From contig NZ_JPOF01000007.1 in assembly GCF_000733755.1 (NCBI RefSeq), positions 434,001-498,000 of the forward strand: DNA of 64,000 bases, in the 5' to 3' direction. The notes below the pieces were generated by a model, which saw only the letters and a program-made list of their open reading frames with translations, ran no database searches and was not told where the DNA came from. The position numbers and the translations under genes were made by a program. This DNA comes from Lachnoclostridium phytofermentans (GTDB taxonomy: Bacteria > Bacillota > Clostridia > Lachnospirales > Lachnospiraceae). This document shows positions 54,027 through 63,976 of this stretch, piece by piece. Numbering within the stretch: the stretch's first letter is position 1; the number at the start of each line of letters is the position of its first letter.

Positions 54027-55586
54027 ATGGGGAACGATTTTAAAGATAAAAAGGGGTTTGTAAAGAGCTATCTTAGCGGATTTCTTCGAGCAGCGGTTGT
54101 TGCATCATTAGTTATGATACAATTCGCTGGGATTGTGTTATTATCCATATGGCTTAGAGGATATTCTTTTTATATTTATACCGTAATTGAAATCTTAAGT
54201 ATCGTTATTATCTTAAGTTTAATTAACGATAACAGGAGTCCTTCTTATAAGATTGCATGGATTTGTATTATTTTAGTACTACCTTTAACTGGTCACATTA
54301 TGTATGCCTTATGGGGAAAATCTGGTTCAAAGAAGAAAATTGAGAAGAAGGTGTTAGGGAAACTTCGTCATGGTGCAACATTTTATGAGTATAGTGAAGA
54401 TACAATGAGAGAGTTTCAGAGCAGATATCCTACCAAAACTCGAATGGTAAAATATCTAGAAGCACATTCTTTTCCATTGTTTCAGAATAATGAAGTAGAA
54501 TATTATCCAATGGGTGAAGATACATTTAAAGCGATTATAAAAGACATAGGGGAAGCAAAGAAGTTTATCATGGTTAACTTCTTTATTGTTGGTGAGGGAC
54601 TTCTTTGGAATCAAATCCATGATCTTTTGGTAAGAAAGATTTCAGAGGGCGTTGAAGTGATGTTTATGTATGATGACTTCGGTGCGATGCTTAGAACCCC
54701 AAAGAATTTTAGGCGTATTCTCGAATCTGAAGGATTTAAGGTTCAGGTTTTTAACCCAATACACAAATACACAGAGAAATTATATATGAATTATCGAAGT
54801 CACCAAAAAATCATTGTGGTTGATGGAAATATAGGCTATACTGGAGGTATGAATCTAGCTGACGAGTACGTGAACCTTGTAGACCGATTTGGGACATGGA
54901 AGGACAATGCAATTCGTATCGAAGGAGATGCAGTATGGGGGCTCACGGTAACCTTTTTACAGATGTGGGAAGTATGCGCGGATTGTACACTCCTGGATTA
55001 TACACCATATCGCCCAACCAAAAAATTCCCAAAGAATCAGGTCTTTTGTCAGGTTATGTCCGATGGTCCTGCAAATAATCCGCAGAATCCAATCGAATCG
55101 ATTTATAAGCAGATGATTCATTATTCAAAAAAGTATCTGTATGTAACTACTCCTTATCTGGTATTAGAGCCTGATATGCAGGAGGCTTTGGTAGCAGCAG
55201 CAAAAAGTGGAATTGATGTTCGTATTATAACTCCACACATTCCAGATAAAAAGAGTGTAAAGATAGTTACTAATTATAATTATGGAAAACTATTAGAAGC
55301 CGGAATAAGAATTTATGAGTATCTTCCAGGGTTTATTCATGCGAAGACTATTATAAATGAAGACTGCGGTATTGTTGGAACCATAAATATGGATTATCGT
55401 AGTTTTTATTTACATTATGAATGTGGTGTTTTTATGTGTAATAGTGATGTAATTGCTACCATCAAAGAGGACTTGCTTAAAACTATGGAAGAGTGTCGTG
55501 AGGTAACCTATGAAGAATGGAAGAATCGCCCTTGGCATACGAAATTAGTGCAACAGATACTTAATTTATTTGCTACCATAATGTAG
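54027..55586 (+). CDS. cls: Cardiolipin synthase
   Basis: 519 residues. Two N-terminal membrane helices (~15-35, ~42-60) with the PLD_N motif and WGKSGSKKK. Two phospholipase D motifs: HQKIIVVDG (His259) with GGMN, and HAKTIINED (His438) with GTINMDYRSF. It condenses phosphatidylglycerol to cardiolipin. GGAGAG precedes the ATG. Confidence 0.95.
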   Translation: MGNDFKDKKGFVKSYLSGFLRAAVVASLVMIQFAGIVLLSIWLRGYSFYIYTVIEILSIVIILSLINDNRSPSYKIAWICIILVLPLTGHIMYALWGKSGSKKKIEKKVLGKLRHGATFYEYSEDTMREFQSRYPTKTRMVKYLEAHSFPLFQNNEVEYYPMGEDTFKAIIKDIGEAKKFIMVNFFIVGEGLLWNQIHDLLVRKISEGVEVMFMYDDFGAMLRTPKNFRRILESEGFKVQVFNPIHKYTEKLYMNYRSHQKIIVVDGNIGYTGGMNLADEYVNLVDRFGTWKDNAIRIEGDAVWGLTVTFLQMWEVCADCTLLDYTPYRPTKKFPKNQVFCQVMSDGPANNPQNPIESIYKQMIHYSKKYLYVTTPYLVLEPDMQEALVAAAKSGIDVRIITPHIPDKKSVKIVTNYNYGKLLEAGIRIYEYLPGFIHAKTIINEDCGIVGTINMDYRSFYLHYECGVFMCNSDVIATIKEDLLKTMEECREVTYEEWKNRPWHTKLVQQILNLFATIM

Positions 55587-55602
55587 AAGGAGATAAGAAC
55601 TA

Positions 55603-55854
55603 ATGCATTTATGTATGTGCCGACACTGCCATAAGGTTTTTAGGCATCGAATGATAAAAAGCGTTTGCGAGGAGTGTAAAGCGTTGGATGACGAGTTATT
55701 CGCACGAATCGAACAATATCTATTAGAGTATCCAAACAGTAATGCAATCCAAATTGCAGACGCACTGAAAATACAGCCGTTAGAGGTGATATCCTTTATT
55801 GATGAAGGTAGGTTAACCATGGTAGAAGGAACATTTGAACGGCTAGAAGATTAA
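55603..55854 (+). CDS. YvyF-like zinc-ribbon protein
   Basis: 83 residues. An N-terminal Cys cluster (MHLCMCRHCHKVF...SVCEECKALDDE) suggests a zinc ribbon, followed by a helical part with ADALKIQPLEVISFIDEGRL. This matches the YvyF/TIGR03826 family found in flagellar operons, although no flagellar gene is adjacent here. AAGGAG precedes the ATG. Follows cls by 16 bp and precedes ruvA. Confidence 0.7.
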   Translation: MHLCMCRHCHKVFRHRMIKSVCEECKALDDELFARIEQYLLEYPNSNAIQIADALKIQPLEVISFIDEGRLTMVEGTFERLED

Positions 55855-55956
55855 GAGGAAAAACATTGTTTTACATCTACAATTGGTGCCGGAGTAGGGA
55901 GCAGATCTTACTAGGCAATAGGGTACCAGAATAGATGTTAGAATGAGAGGAATGAA

Positions 55957-56568
55957 ATGTTAGCATTTGTACAAGGCGAATTGGCTGAGGTAAAAGAAAA
56001 TTATGTTGTCGTAGATAATCATGGAATGGGGTATGAGATATTTATTCCACATACGGTCCATTCCTATTTGCCTGCGATTGGAGATAAAGTTAAATTCCAT
56101 ACGTATCTACAAGTAAAGGAAGATGGTATGGCACTGTTTGGCTTCTTAAATCGTGAAGATTTATTTATGTTTAAGTTGTTGATTACAGTGAATGGTATCG
56201 GTCCTAAAGGAGCAATTGGAATATTATCGGCAATTTCAACCGATGATTTACGGTTTGCTGTATTAGCGGAAGATGTGAAAGCAATATCAAAGGCACCAGG
56301 GATTGGTACAAAGACAGCAAGCAAATTGATTTTAGAATTGAAGGATAAGTTTAAATTAGACGATGCTTTCGAAGCAAGTTTCCAGTCGAAGCAGATGGCA
56401 TCTGCTGGAGGGCAAGGAAATAATGAGGGAATTCGAGAGGAAGCCGTTCAGGCATTGGTAGCCCTTGGATATTCTGCAACGGATGCTCTTAAAGCTGTTA
56501 AAGCAGTAGAAATCACATCAAATATGACGTCAGAGGATGTGCTTAAGTTAAGTTTGCGTAATTTTTAA
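55957..56568 (+). CDS. ruvA: Holliday junction branch migration protein RuvA
   Basis: 203 residues, full length. N-terminal OB fold ([21 protein letters not shown]), two helix-hairpin-helix motifs ([17 protein letters not shown] and [17 protein letters not shown]), and the C-terminal helical domain III that contacts RuvB. Binds four-way junctions in recombination repair. GAGAGG precedes the ATG; ruvB follows 20 bp later. Confidence 0.97.
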   Translation: MLAFVQGELAEVKENYVVVDNHGMGYEIFIPHTVHSYLPAIGDKVKFHTYLQVKEDGMALFGFLNREDLFMFKLLITVNGIGPKGAIGILSAISTDDLRFAVLAEDVKAISKAPGIGTKTASKLILELKDKFKLDDAFEASFQSKQMASAGGQGNNEGIREEAVQALVALGYSATDALKAVKAVEITSNMTSEDVLKLSLRNF

Positions 56569-56588
56569 AAGACGGATAGAGGTACACT

Positions 56589-57596
56589 ATGGCAAAGAGA
56601 ATGATAACAACTGAGCTGATGGAGGAGGATGTTAAGTTAGAAAGTAATCTCCGCCCCCAGTTGCTTAAGGATTATATCGGACAAAAAAAGGCAAAGGAGA
56701 ATCTAAAGGTCTATATTGAGGCTGCGAAGCAAAGGAAGGAGTCTTTAGATCATGTATTATTCTTTGGACCACCTGGACTTGGAAAAACTACTTTAGCTGG
56801 GATCATAGCCAATGAAATGGGAGTTAATTTAAAGACCACAGCTGGACCAGCAATTGAAAAGCCAGGAGATATGGCAGCAATATTAAACAATCTTCAAGAG
56901 GGAGATGTGTTATTTATAGATGAAATTCACCGGTTGAATCGAGTGGTGGAGGAATTATTATATCCTGCGATGGAAGATTATGTAATTGATATCGTGATAG
57001 GAAAAGGTGCCACTGCAAAGTCAATCCGCTTGGATTTGCCTAGATTTACATTAGTCGGTGCAACCACAAGAGCAGGTATGTTAACCGCTCCTCTTCGTGA
57101 TCGTTTTGGAGTAGTAAATCGTTTGGAGTTTTATACAACGGAAGAATTAAAGCAAATTATTACACGCTCTGCCAAGGTATTACAAGTAGATATCGATGAT
57201 CTTGGAGCTACTGAACTTGCAAGGCGTTCTCGTGGAACTCCAAGATTAGCAAATCGACTACTTAAAAGAGTCAGAGATTTTGCGCAGGTGAAATATGACG
57301 GTCGTATTACCGAAGAAGTAGCTCGTTTTGCACTCGATATATTAGAAGTAGACAAGCTAGGGTTAGATCATATTGATCGTCAGATTCTAGTTACAATGAT
57401 TGAAAAATTCTCTGGTGGGCCAGTTGGAATTGATGCAATTGCAACGACAATAGGAGAAGATTCTGGGACAGTGGAAGAAGTATACGAACCATACTTAGTA
57501 CAGAATGGGTTAATCCTTCGTACACCACGTGGAAGAGTTGTTACAGAGGCGGCCTATTTACATTGTGGTTTACCATATGAGAATAAGGAATTGTAA
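56589..57596 (+). CDS. ruvB: Holliday junction helicase motor RuvB
   Basis: 335 residues, full length. Walker [11 protein letters not shown] (Lys66), Walker [10 protein letters not shown], sensor [20 protein letters not shown] with the arginine finger, and the C-terminal winged helix. Hexameric motor that acts with RuvA. AGAGG precedes the ATG. Confidence 0.98.
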   Translation: MAKRMITTELMEEDVKLESNLRPQLLKDYIGQKKAKENLKVYIEAAKQRKESLDHVLFFGPPGLGKTTLAGIIANEMGVNLKTTAGPAIEKPGDMAAILNNLQEGDVLFIDEIHRLNRVVEELLYPAMEDYVIDIVIGKGATAKSIRLDLPRFTLVGATTRAGMLTAPLRDRFGVVNRLEFYTTEELKQIITRSAKVLQVDIDDLGATELARRSRGTPRLANRLLKRVRDFAQVKYDGRITEEVARFALDILEVDKLGLDHIDRQILVTMIEKFSGGPVGIDAIATTIGEDSGTVEEVYEPYLVQNGLILRTPRGRVVTEAAYLHCGLPYENKEL

Positions 57597-57641
57597 CTTA
57601 ATATAATGAGCCAAGCGATATGTTAAAATAAAAGAAAGCTA

Positions 57642-57670
57642 TTGTCAAGCTATGGACTTATGCGTATAAT
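57642..57670 (+). promoter_or_regulatory. Promoter of zapA
   Basis: TTGTCA (57642-57647), 17-bp spacer, TATAAT (57665-57670). Confidence 0.78.
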
Positions 57671-57805
57671 TAGGTTATTAGAAATCATTCCAATGATAAT
57701 TATTCCATTGCCATACATTTGTTTATGACATCAGCTACCAAAGATAATTATTCTGAGTTTGCCAGACGTATATGAATTATTTATGATTCTAGAAAAGAGG
57801 ACGGT

Positions 57806-58219
57806 ATGAACAAGAGGACGGATATTGAAGTAATTATTAATAACAAACGATACACTCTCGGGGGATATGAGAGTGAAGAATATTTACAAAAAGTAGCAAC
57901 TTATATTAATAATAAATATGCGGAATTTAAGAAACAAGATTTTTACCGTTCGCTGGATGCTGAGATGAGAAATGTGCTGATGAATATAAACATTGCAGAT
58001 GATTATTTTAAACTGAAAAAGCAACTGCAACAAGTAGATGCGGAATCGGATAAAAAAAGCGAAGAAATCTTTGACTTAAAGCATGAAATCATTTTGTTAC
58101 AGACGAAACTTGAGAGTGCACAGAATGAATTGGCAGCAACAAAATCAGAGCACTTAGAAGAGCAAAAAAAGGTGATTCGTCTAGAAACAGAATTAAATGA
58201 GAGCAGAAAAAATAGATAA
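57806..58219 (+). CDS. zapA: Cell division protein ZapA
   Basis: 137 residues. The N-terminal globular part (RTDIEVIINNKRYTLGGYES...YLQKVATYINNKY) is the ZapA domain that binds FtsZ, followed by a long coiled coil (~80-137). Promotes FtsZ bundling at the division site. The coiled-coil tail is longer than in many bacilli. AAGAGGACGG precedes the ATG. It has its own promoter. Confidence 0.9.
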   Translation: MNKRTDIEVIINNKRYTLGGYESEEYLQKVATYINNKYAEFKKQDFYRSLDAEMRNVLMNINIADDYFKLKKQLQQVDAESDKKSEEIFDLKHEIILLQTKLESAQNELAATKSEHLEEQKKVIRLETELNESRKNR

Positions 58220-58306
58220 CATAATAAAATTTATCAGAAACTGTAAAGCTAATTTTTTCGTTTTGATAATATGAGATACAAGAGGAGTTTCTTTTGTATG
58301 TTACTT

Positions 58307-58338
58307 AGGCTGTCATATCAATTGACGGCCTTTCTTGC
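58307..58338 (+). terminator. Terminator after zapA
   Basis: AGGCTGTCA (58307-58315) pairs with TGACGGCCT (58323-58331, one T-G pair), followed by TTTCTTGC and further T residues. Confidence 0.7.
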
Positions 58339-58474
58339 TTTTCAATGTAATGTAACAGAAACTTATGTGCCAGAAATGATGCGCATGTGTGAATTAAGGT
58401 AGGTAGAAAGATAAAATATTATTTTTCAACTTCTTGATTGGCTTGCGTGCTGAAGCACACAGATGGGAGTTATT

Positions 58475-60934
58475 ATGAGAAAAATTGAATTATTAGCACC
58501 TGCGGGATCCATAGAAAGCATGAAGGCGGCGATAAATGCTGGCTGTGATGCTGTTTATATAGGTGGTTTGAAATTTGGCGCGCGAGCTTATGCCAACAAT
58601 CTAACAGAAGAAATGCTGCTTCATGCGATTGATTATGCACATGTTAGAGGGAAGCAACTTTATCTAACTGTTAATACACTACTAAAACAAGAGGAATTAG
58701 AAGATTCCTTATATGAATATATTCGTAAGTATTATGAACATGGGCTAGATGCAGTAATTGTTCAGGATGTCGGGGTTATGAGGTTTATTCACCGTAATTT
58801 TCCAGGGCTTCCAATCCACGCAAGTACCCAGATGACACTTACCATGGCAGAAGGAGCAGAAGTACTAAAAGATTATGGTGTAACTCGTATGGTGACGTCA
58901 AGGGAGCTTGATATTAAGGAAATAAAACGAATTAGAGAATCTACAACGCTAGAGATAGAATCCTTTGTTCACGGTGCACTTTGCTATTGTTATTCTGGAC
59001 AATGTTTTATGAGTAGTATGATTGGAGGGCGTAGTGGTAATAGAGGGCGTTGCGCACAACCTTGCCGAATGGAATATCGAGTATCTGAACAAGGAAAGCG
59101 TGTCTCTAGTCCGGAAGAAAGTTATGTCTTAAGCCCAAAGGATATGTGTACTCTCTCAAATGTAGCTGATTTAATAGAATCAGGTATAGATTCCTTTAAG
59201 ATTGAAGGGCGTATGAAACGATACGAATATAGCGCAGGCGTGGTGGAGGCATATCGAAGAGAAATCGATCGATACCAAGAACTTGGCTCTACTAAGTACA
59301 GAGAATTTCATAAAAACAATCCTAAGGTATTAAAAGAAGAGATGCTTCGATTACAGGATCTATATAATCGTGGTGGATTTAGTAAAGGATACTATAATTC
59401 TCATAACGGGAAAGAGATGATGTCAATGCATCGCCCAAATCACAGTGGTGTCTTCGTTGGCACTGTGAAAGCGAAGAAGGGAATTCAAGCAGAGATTTTA
59501 TTGATAGAAGATGTAAATGCACAAGATATCCTGGAATTTCGCAATTTAGGAGAAAAAACCTATGACTTTACTGTAAAAAGCGGGATAGAAAAAGGGAATC
59601 GTCTTACGACGAATGTGAAACCTGGAAGTAAAATAGAGATTGGTGATGAGGTTTATCGTACCAAGAATGAAGCATTGTTATCTGAGTTATCTGGGAAATA
59701 TTATGATGTAGATCAAAAGGTTCTAGCATATGGCAGTTTTTATGCAAAGGTGGGAGAACCTATGAGTCTTACTGTCTGGGCAGATATCAAAAGAGATAGT
59801 ATAACAAATAAGACAGAGACGATTACCATAACTGAATATGGCGATACTGTTATGGAAGCAAAGAATCAGCCGATGTCCGAGGAAAATATTAAAGAAAAAT
59901 TAAGGAAAACCAAGGACACACCGTTTGAGTTTGATAATCTTACTATTTACTTGGAGGGGAATGTTTTTTTACCTGTTAGTAAGCTTAATGAACTTCGAAG
60001 AACAGCACTTCTTCAGTTAGAAGAAGCTATGAAAGATGCTTTTAGACGTGAAGTACCGCAACTTTCAAGCAATCTTAACAAGTCAAAGAACCTTGGGATA
60101 GAAAATAAGAATGCATTTGGAATAATTGTAACCATTCGTAACAAAAATCAATTATCTCCAGTATTAGATTGCCCAGAGATCCAGACCGTGTATCTTGATG
60201 TAGCAGAGCTTTCGAGAGAAGAGTTACCTAGTTTGGTTATCAGATGTAAAGAAAAAGGGAAGAAAATTTATTTTTTACTACCACATATTATGAGGGCTAC
60301 CACATATGACGAATATTTAAAGAATAAAGAGCTGTGGATGGTCGATACTATAGATGGGTATGTGATTAAAAACTTTGAGGAACTCTATCTTCTTAAAACA
60401 GAACTAAAAACGACGAAAGAAATTCGACTGGATTATAACTTGTATGTTTTAAATCACGAAGCTGAGCAGTTTTATCAAGAGCTTGGAATCTCTGATTTTA
60501 CTGCATCGATTGAGTTTAATCAGACAGAGTTAATGAAATTAGGTTGCAAGAATTTTGATCTTTTAGTGTATGGATATTTACCTCTCATGGTTTCTGCTCA
60601 ATGTGTTAGAAAGAATACTACTGAGTGTAAACCGGGAAATTTAAATCAGCCTGCAATATTGGAAGATCGTATGAACATGAAATTTCGTGTGAAAACCAAT
60701 TGTAATTATTGTTATAATACCATTTACAATTCAAAATGTTTATCGTTGCTTTCGAACTACTCTGAAGTGTTAGCTCTAAAGCCCAAGAATCTTAGACTTG
60801 ATTTTACATTTGAGGATGAGAATGAAGTTGGTGAAGTATTAAAACAATTCGTACGTGTTTATTGTTATGGAGAAGCAGGTAGTTTACCAGGGGATGAGTA
60901 TTCCAAAGGACATTTTAAAAGGGGTATCCTATAA
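58475..60934 (+). CDS. Peptidase U32 family protein (RlhA/TrhP-like)
   Basis: 819 residues. Opens MRKIELLAPAGSIESMKAAINAGCDAVYIGG, the U32 signature, and has the Fe-S ligand pattern FVHGALCYCYSGQCFMSSMIGGRSGNRGRCAQPCRM. The long C-terminal part (DUF3656 and more, ~330-819) ends with further cysteines (CNYCYNTIYNSKC). U32 proteins of this size hydroxylate RNA (RlhA on 23S rRNA, TrhP on tRNA U34); which target applies here is not decided. GGGAG precedes the ATG at 58475; an ATG at 58463 overlaps it. Confidence 0.85.
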   Translation: MRKIELLAPAGSIESMKAAINAGCDAVYIGGLKFGARAYANNLTEEMLLHAIDYAHVRGKQLYLTVNTLLKQEELEDSLYEYIRKYYEHGLDAVIVQDVGVMRFIHRNFPGLPIHASTQMTLTMAEGAEVLKDYGVTRMVTSRELDIKEIKRIRESTTLEIESFVHGALCYCYSGQCFMSSMIGGRSGNRGRCAQPCRMEYRVSEQGKRVSSPEESYVLSPKDMCTLSNVADLIESGIDSFKIEGRMKRYEYSAGVVEAYRREIDRYQELGSTKYREFHKNNPKVLKEEMLRLQDLYNRGGFSKGYYNSHNGKEMMSMHRPNHSGVFVGTVKAKKGIQAEILLIEDVNAQDILEFRNLGEKTYDFTVKSGIEKGNRLTTNVKPGSKIEIGDEVYRTKNEALLSELSGKYYDVDQKVLAYGSFYAKVGEPMSLTVWADIKRDSITNKTETITITEYGDTVMEAKNQPMSEENIKEKLRKTKDTPFEFDNLTIYLEGNVFLPVSKLNELRRTALLQLEEAMKDAFRREVPQLSSNLNKSKNLGIENKNAFGIIVTIRNKNQLSPVLDCPEIQTVYLDVAELSREELPSLVIRCKEKGKKIYFLLPHIMRATTYDEYLKNKELWMVDTIDGYVIKNFEELYLLKTELKTTKEIRLDYNLYVLNHEAEQFYQELGISDFTASIEFNQTELMKLGCKNFDLLVYGYLPLMVSAQCVRKNTTECKPGNLNQPAILEDRMNMKFRVKTNCNYCYNTIYNSKCLSLLSNYSEVLALKPKNLRLDFTFEDENEVGEVLKQFVRVYCYGEAGSLPGDEYSKGHFKRGIL

Positions 60935-60955
60935 GAAAACAAAAGGGCGAGGTTA

Positions 60956-61045
60956 GAGTGAAAGATTATATCTTTCACTCAACAAGTTTGTGCTGCGACA
61001 AACTTGAGCCATTAGCTGCTCCTAAAAACAGTCGCAGCAAGGAGG
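60956..61045 (+). promoter_or_regulatory. Structured leader before the SEDS-PBP gene (element A)
   Basis: Hairpin 1: GAGTGAAAGAT (60956-60966) with ATCTTTCACTC (60970-60980). Hairpin 2: CAAGTTTGT (60983-60991) with ACAAACTTG (60998-61006), loop GCTGCG. That loop is complementary to CGCAGC (61033-61038), immediately before the ribosome site AAGGAGG (61039-61045). GCTGC at 61015-61019 competes for the same partner, and CTCCT (61019-61023) can pair with the ribosome site. Confidence 0.65.
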
Positions 61046-61051
61046 CTAACT

Positions 61052-63976
61052 ATGACCAATATAATAGTTGAGATAACGAAATATTCGCTTATTCTATTAA
61101 TGACCTTTTACACATTTCTTAGTTTTCGTGTACTAGTCATGAAGAATACGAAGGCAAGAGAAAATCGCTATGTAATTATGAGTCTGTTAATGTACCTGAT
61201 GCATGGAGTCAGCTTTATTTCACTGTATATTACCAGTAACAATATCGAAGTTATTTTTCTCTATCTGGCGCAATTAATTGTATTTATTATTACAGGTTTA
61301 TTATATAAGGTAAGCTACAAACGAATGTCTCAGTTGGTTTATCGAAATATGATGACATTATTAATGTTTGGTTTTGTGATGATTGCCAGACTATCATTTC
61401 AAAAGGGTGTAAGGCAATTTTTTATTGCTAGTATTGCATTAGCAATTTGTTTGGTAGTTCCTATGTTAATTGACCGGGTTCAGTTATGGGGAAAATTATC
61501 ATTTCTTTATGGATTTGTCGGTTTAGCGATACTATTATTTGTCTACTTCTTTGGCGAGGTTGTTTATGGTGCGAAGAACTGGATTGTGATCGGTAATTTT
61601 CGCTTTCAACCCTCAGAGTTTGTAAAGATATTATTTATTTTCTTTGTTGCATCCGTATTAAGTAAACGACATGATTTTAAACGAGTTGTATTTGTTACCA
61701 TTCTGGCAGCGGCCCATGTTCTTGTCCTAGTATTAGAAAAGGATTTGGGTGGTGCGCTATTATTTTTCTTTACTTATGTAATCATGCTTTTTTGTGCAAC
61801 TGGAAAGCTGTTTTATCTGATCTCTGGTGTATCCTTTGGAGCCTTGGCATCCATTGTTGCTTTTCAGATGTTTAGCCATGTACGGGTTCGTGTGACAGCC
61901 TTTCTAGATCCTTTCGCAGTGATAGAAAAAGAAGGGTATCAGGTGGCACAGTCATTGTTTGCAATTGGAACCGGTGGTTTCACAGGAATGGGGTTAAATC
62001 AAGGGTTACCAACCAGTATTCCAGTAGCAGAAAGTGACTTTATCTTCTCTGCATTATCAGAGGAGTTTGGTGCTATTATTGGTATTTGCTTAATTTTAAT
62101 CTGCCTAAGTTGCTTTATTATGTTTGTTAATATCAGTGTGAAATTTGAAAATCCATTTTATAAGTTAACTGCGCTGGGGTTAAGTACAATGTACATCTCG
62201 CAAGTTTTCTTAAATATCGGTGGTGCAATCAAATTTATTCCATCTACTGGTGTAACGTTACCATTGCTAAGCTATGGTGGATCTTCTGTCATAAGCAGTA
62301 TTATTGTGTTTAGTATTATTCAAGGTATGTATGTACTTCATATGAGAAGTGAGGAAGAACTTCAGAGAGCTCAAGCTATGATGGCGAGGCGACTTGCGAA
62401 GAGAAAACTTGCAGCAGAGAGAAAACGGGAAGAGGAGAAGCAAAATAACAAGAGTAGTAAAAAAGCCTCCTCTGGTGAAAGTTCCGTAAAAAATACAGCT
62501 AAGGTTAGAAAAAGTCCTGCTAGTAGGAAGGAAGATCGTACAGGAGTAATTCCAGAAAAGGAAGTTGTAAATCGAGATAAAAAGGCTTATAACCGATCAA
62601 TATACAGTCTAACTTATATCTTTTCTTTTCTTTTGTTTTTAGTGATTGGGTATTATAGCTACTTCTTAGTAGCGCAAGGAAAAACCTTTGTTAATAATAC
62701 TTATAACAAACGTCAAGATTTACTAGCTCAATACATTGAACGTGGGAAGATTTTATCATCAGATGGTGCTGTTCTTGCTCAGACGATAACCAATGAGGAT
62801 GGTGAAGAAGTCCGCGTTTATCCTTATGGCAGTGTATTTTCTCATGCCGTAGGCCGTGTTTTGCATGGAAGAACAGGAATTGAGCAATCCGAGAGTTTTA
62901 CGATGCTAAACTCGAGTGTCAGTGGATTTGGCAAGTTAACAAATACGTTAAATGGTGTAAAGACTGCTGGAGATAATGTAGTTTCTACATTAAATGCAAA
63001 GCTACAGCAAGTGGCATATGATGCGCTTGGAGATTATCGGGGTGCAGTCGTCGTATTAGAGCCATCTACTGGAAAAATCTTAGCGATGGTATCAAAGCCC
63101 GACTATAATCCGAATACGATTACTGAGAAGTGGGAGAGCTTAAATGAAGATCAAGCTTCTCCGCTATTAAACCGAGCAACACAAGGATTATATCCTCCTG
63201 GTTCCACTTTCAAGTTATTAACAACGCTTGAATATATAAGAGAGAATCCGAATTATGAAGACTATGAGTATCAATGCAAGAGTGAGGATCGAATTAACCA
63301 TGTTACCATCCATTGCGCAAATGGTACTAGACATGGAAAAGAAAATCTGAAAGAGTCTTTTGCTAACTCATGTAATACGTCATTTGCCACCCTTGGTAGT
63401 AGTTTAAATATGGATTCGTTCCGTAATCTATGTGAATCAATGTTATTTAACAAGACACTTCCGACTTCTTTTAAGACTGCACAAAGCAGTTTTGTATTAA
63501 ATAGTCAGAGTGATCCGAATGATTATCCTCAGACAGTGATTGGCCTTGGTAAAACGCAGATTTCCCCACTTCATAATGCAATGATTGCTGCAACAGTAGC
63601 AAACGGTGGGTTAATGATGAAACCATACTATGTAGATCGAATAGAAACCTTTGAAGGAAGTCTTGTAAAGAGATATTACCCTGATAGTTATGGTCAAGTT
63701 ATTTCGAAAAAAGAGGCTGCTATACTATCGGATTATATGAAGGAAGTTGTGGAAAATGGTACTGGATCAAAATTATCTGGTATGAAAGTCAGCGTAGCTG
63801 GAAAAACCGGTACTGCTGATTATGAAATAGGGAAGCCATCTCATGCTTGGTTTATTGGATTTGCTCCCGTCGAGAATCCGCAGATTGCAATTAGTGTTAT
63901 AGTAGAAAGTTCTGGAACAGGTAGTAGGTACGCTGTGCCAGTTGCAAAAAAGATAATTGAGGCATATTTTAAATAA
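61052..63976 (+). CDS. SEDS (FtsW/RodA) - class B penicillin-binding protein fusion
   Basis: 974 residues, two normally separate proteins in one chain. Residues ~1-450: ten-helix SEDS glycosyltransferase with FRFQPSEFVK and the catalytic-site Asp329 in VAESDFIFSALSEEFG. Residues ~455-525: Lys/Arg/Ser-rich cytoplasmic linker. One membrane helix (~530-550). Then a short PBP N-domain and a transpeptidase domain with Ser718-x-x-Lys721 (GSTFK), Ser773-Cys-Asn775 and Lys918-Thr-Gly920 (GKTGTAD). SEDS and class B PBP pairs polymerise and cross-link peptidoglycan for division, elongation or the spore cortex; the linkage fixes 1:1 assembly. AAGGAGG precedes the ATG within a structured leader. Confidence 0.93.
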   Translation: MTNIIVEITKYSLILLMTFYTFLSFRVLVMKNTKARENRYVIMSLLMYLMHGVSFISLYITSNNIEVIFLYLAQLIVFIITGLLYKVSYKRMSQLVYRNMMTLLMFGFVMIARLSFQKGVRQFFIASIALAICLVVPMLIDRVQLWGKLSFLYGFVGLAILLFVYFFGEVVYGAKNWIVIGNFRFQPSEFVKILFIFFVASVLSKRHDFKRVVFVTILAAAHVLVLVLEKDLGGALLFFFTYVIMLFCATGKLFYLISGVSFGALASIVAFQMFSHVRVRVTAFLDPFAVIEKEGYQVAQSLFAIGTGGFTGMGLNQGLPTSIPVAESDFIFSALSEEFGAIIGICLILICLSCFIMFVNISVKFENPFYKLTALGLSTMYISQVFLNIGGAIKFIPSTGVTLPLLSYGGSSVISSIIVFSIIQGMYVLHMRSEEELQRAQAMMARRLAKRKLAAERKREEEKQNNKSSKKASSGESSVKNTAKVRKSPASRKEDRTGVIPEKEVVNRDKKAYNRSIYSLTYIFSFLLFLVIGYYSYFLVAQGKTFVNNTYNKRQDLLAQYIERGKILSSDGAVLAQTITNEDGEEVRVYPYGSVFSHAVGRVLHGRTGIEQSESFTMLNSSVSGFGKLTNTLNGVKTAGDNVVSTLNAKLQQVAYDALGDYRGAVVVLEPSTGKILAMVSKPDYNPNTITEKWESLNEDQASPLLNRATQGLYPPGSTFKLLTTLEYIRENPNYEDYEYQCKSEDRINHVTIHCANGTRHGKENLKESFANSCNTSFATLGSSLNMDSFRNLCESMLFNKTLPTSFKTAQSSFVLNSQSDPNDYPQTVIGLGKTQISPLHNAMIAATVANGGLMMKPYYVDRIETFEGSLVKRYYPDSYGQVISKKEAAILSDYMKEVVENGTGSKLSGMKVSVAGKTGTADYEIGKPSHAWFIGFAPVENPQIAISVIVESSGTGSRYAVPVAKKIIEAYFK

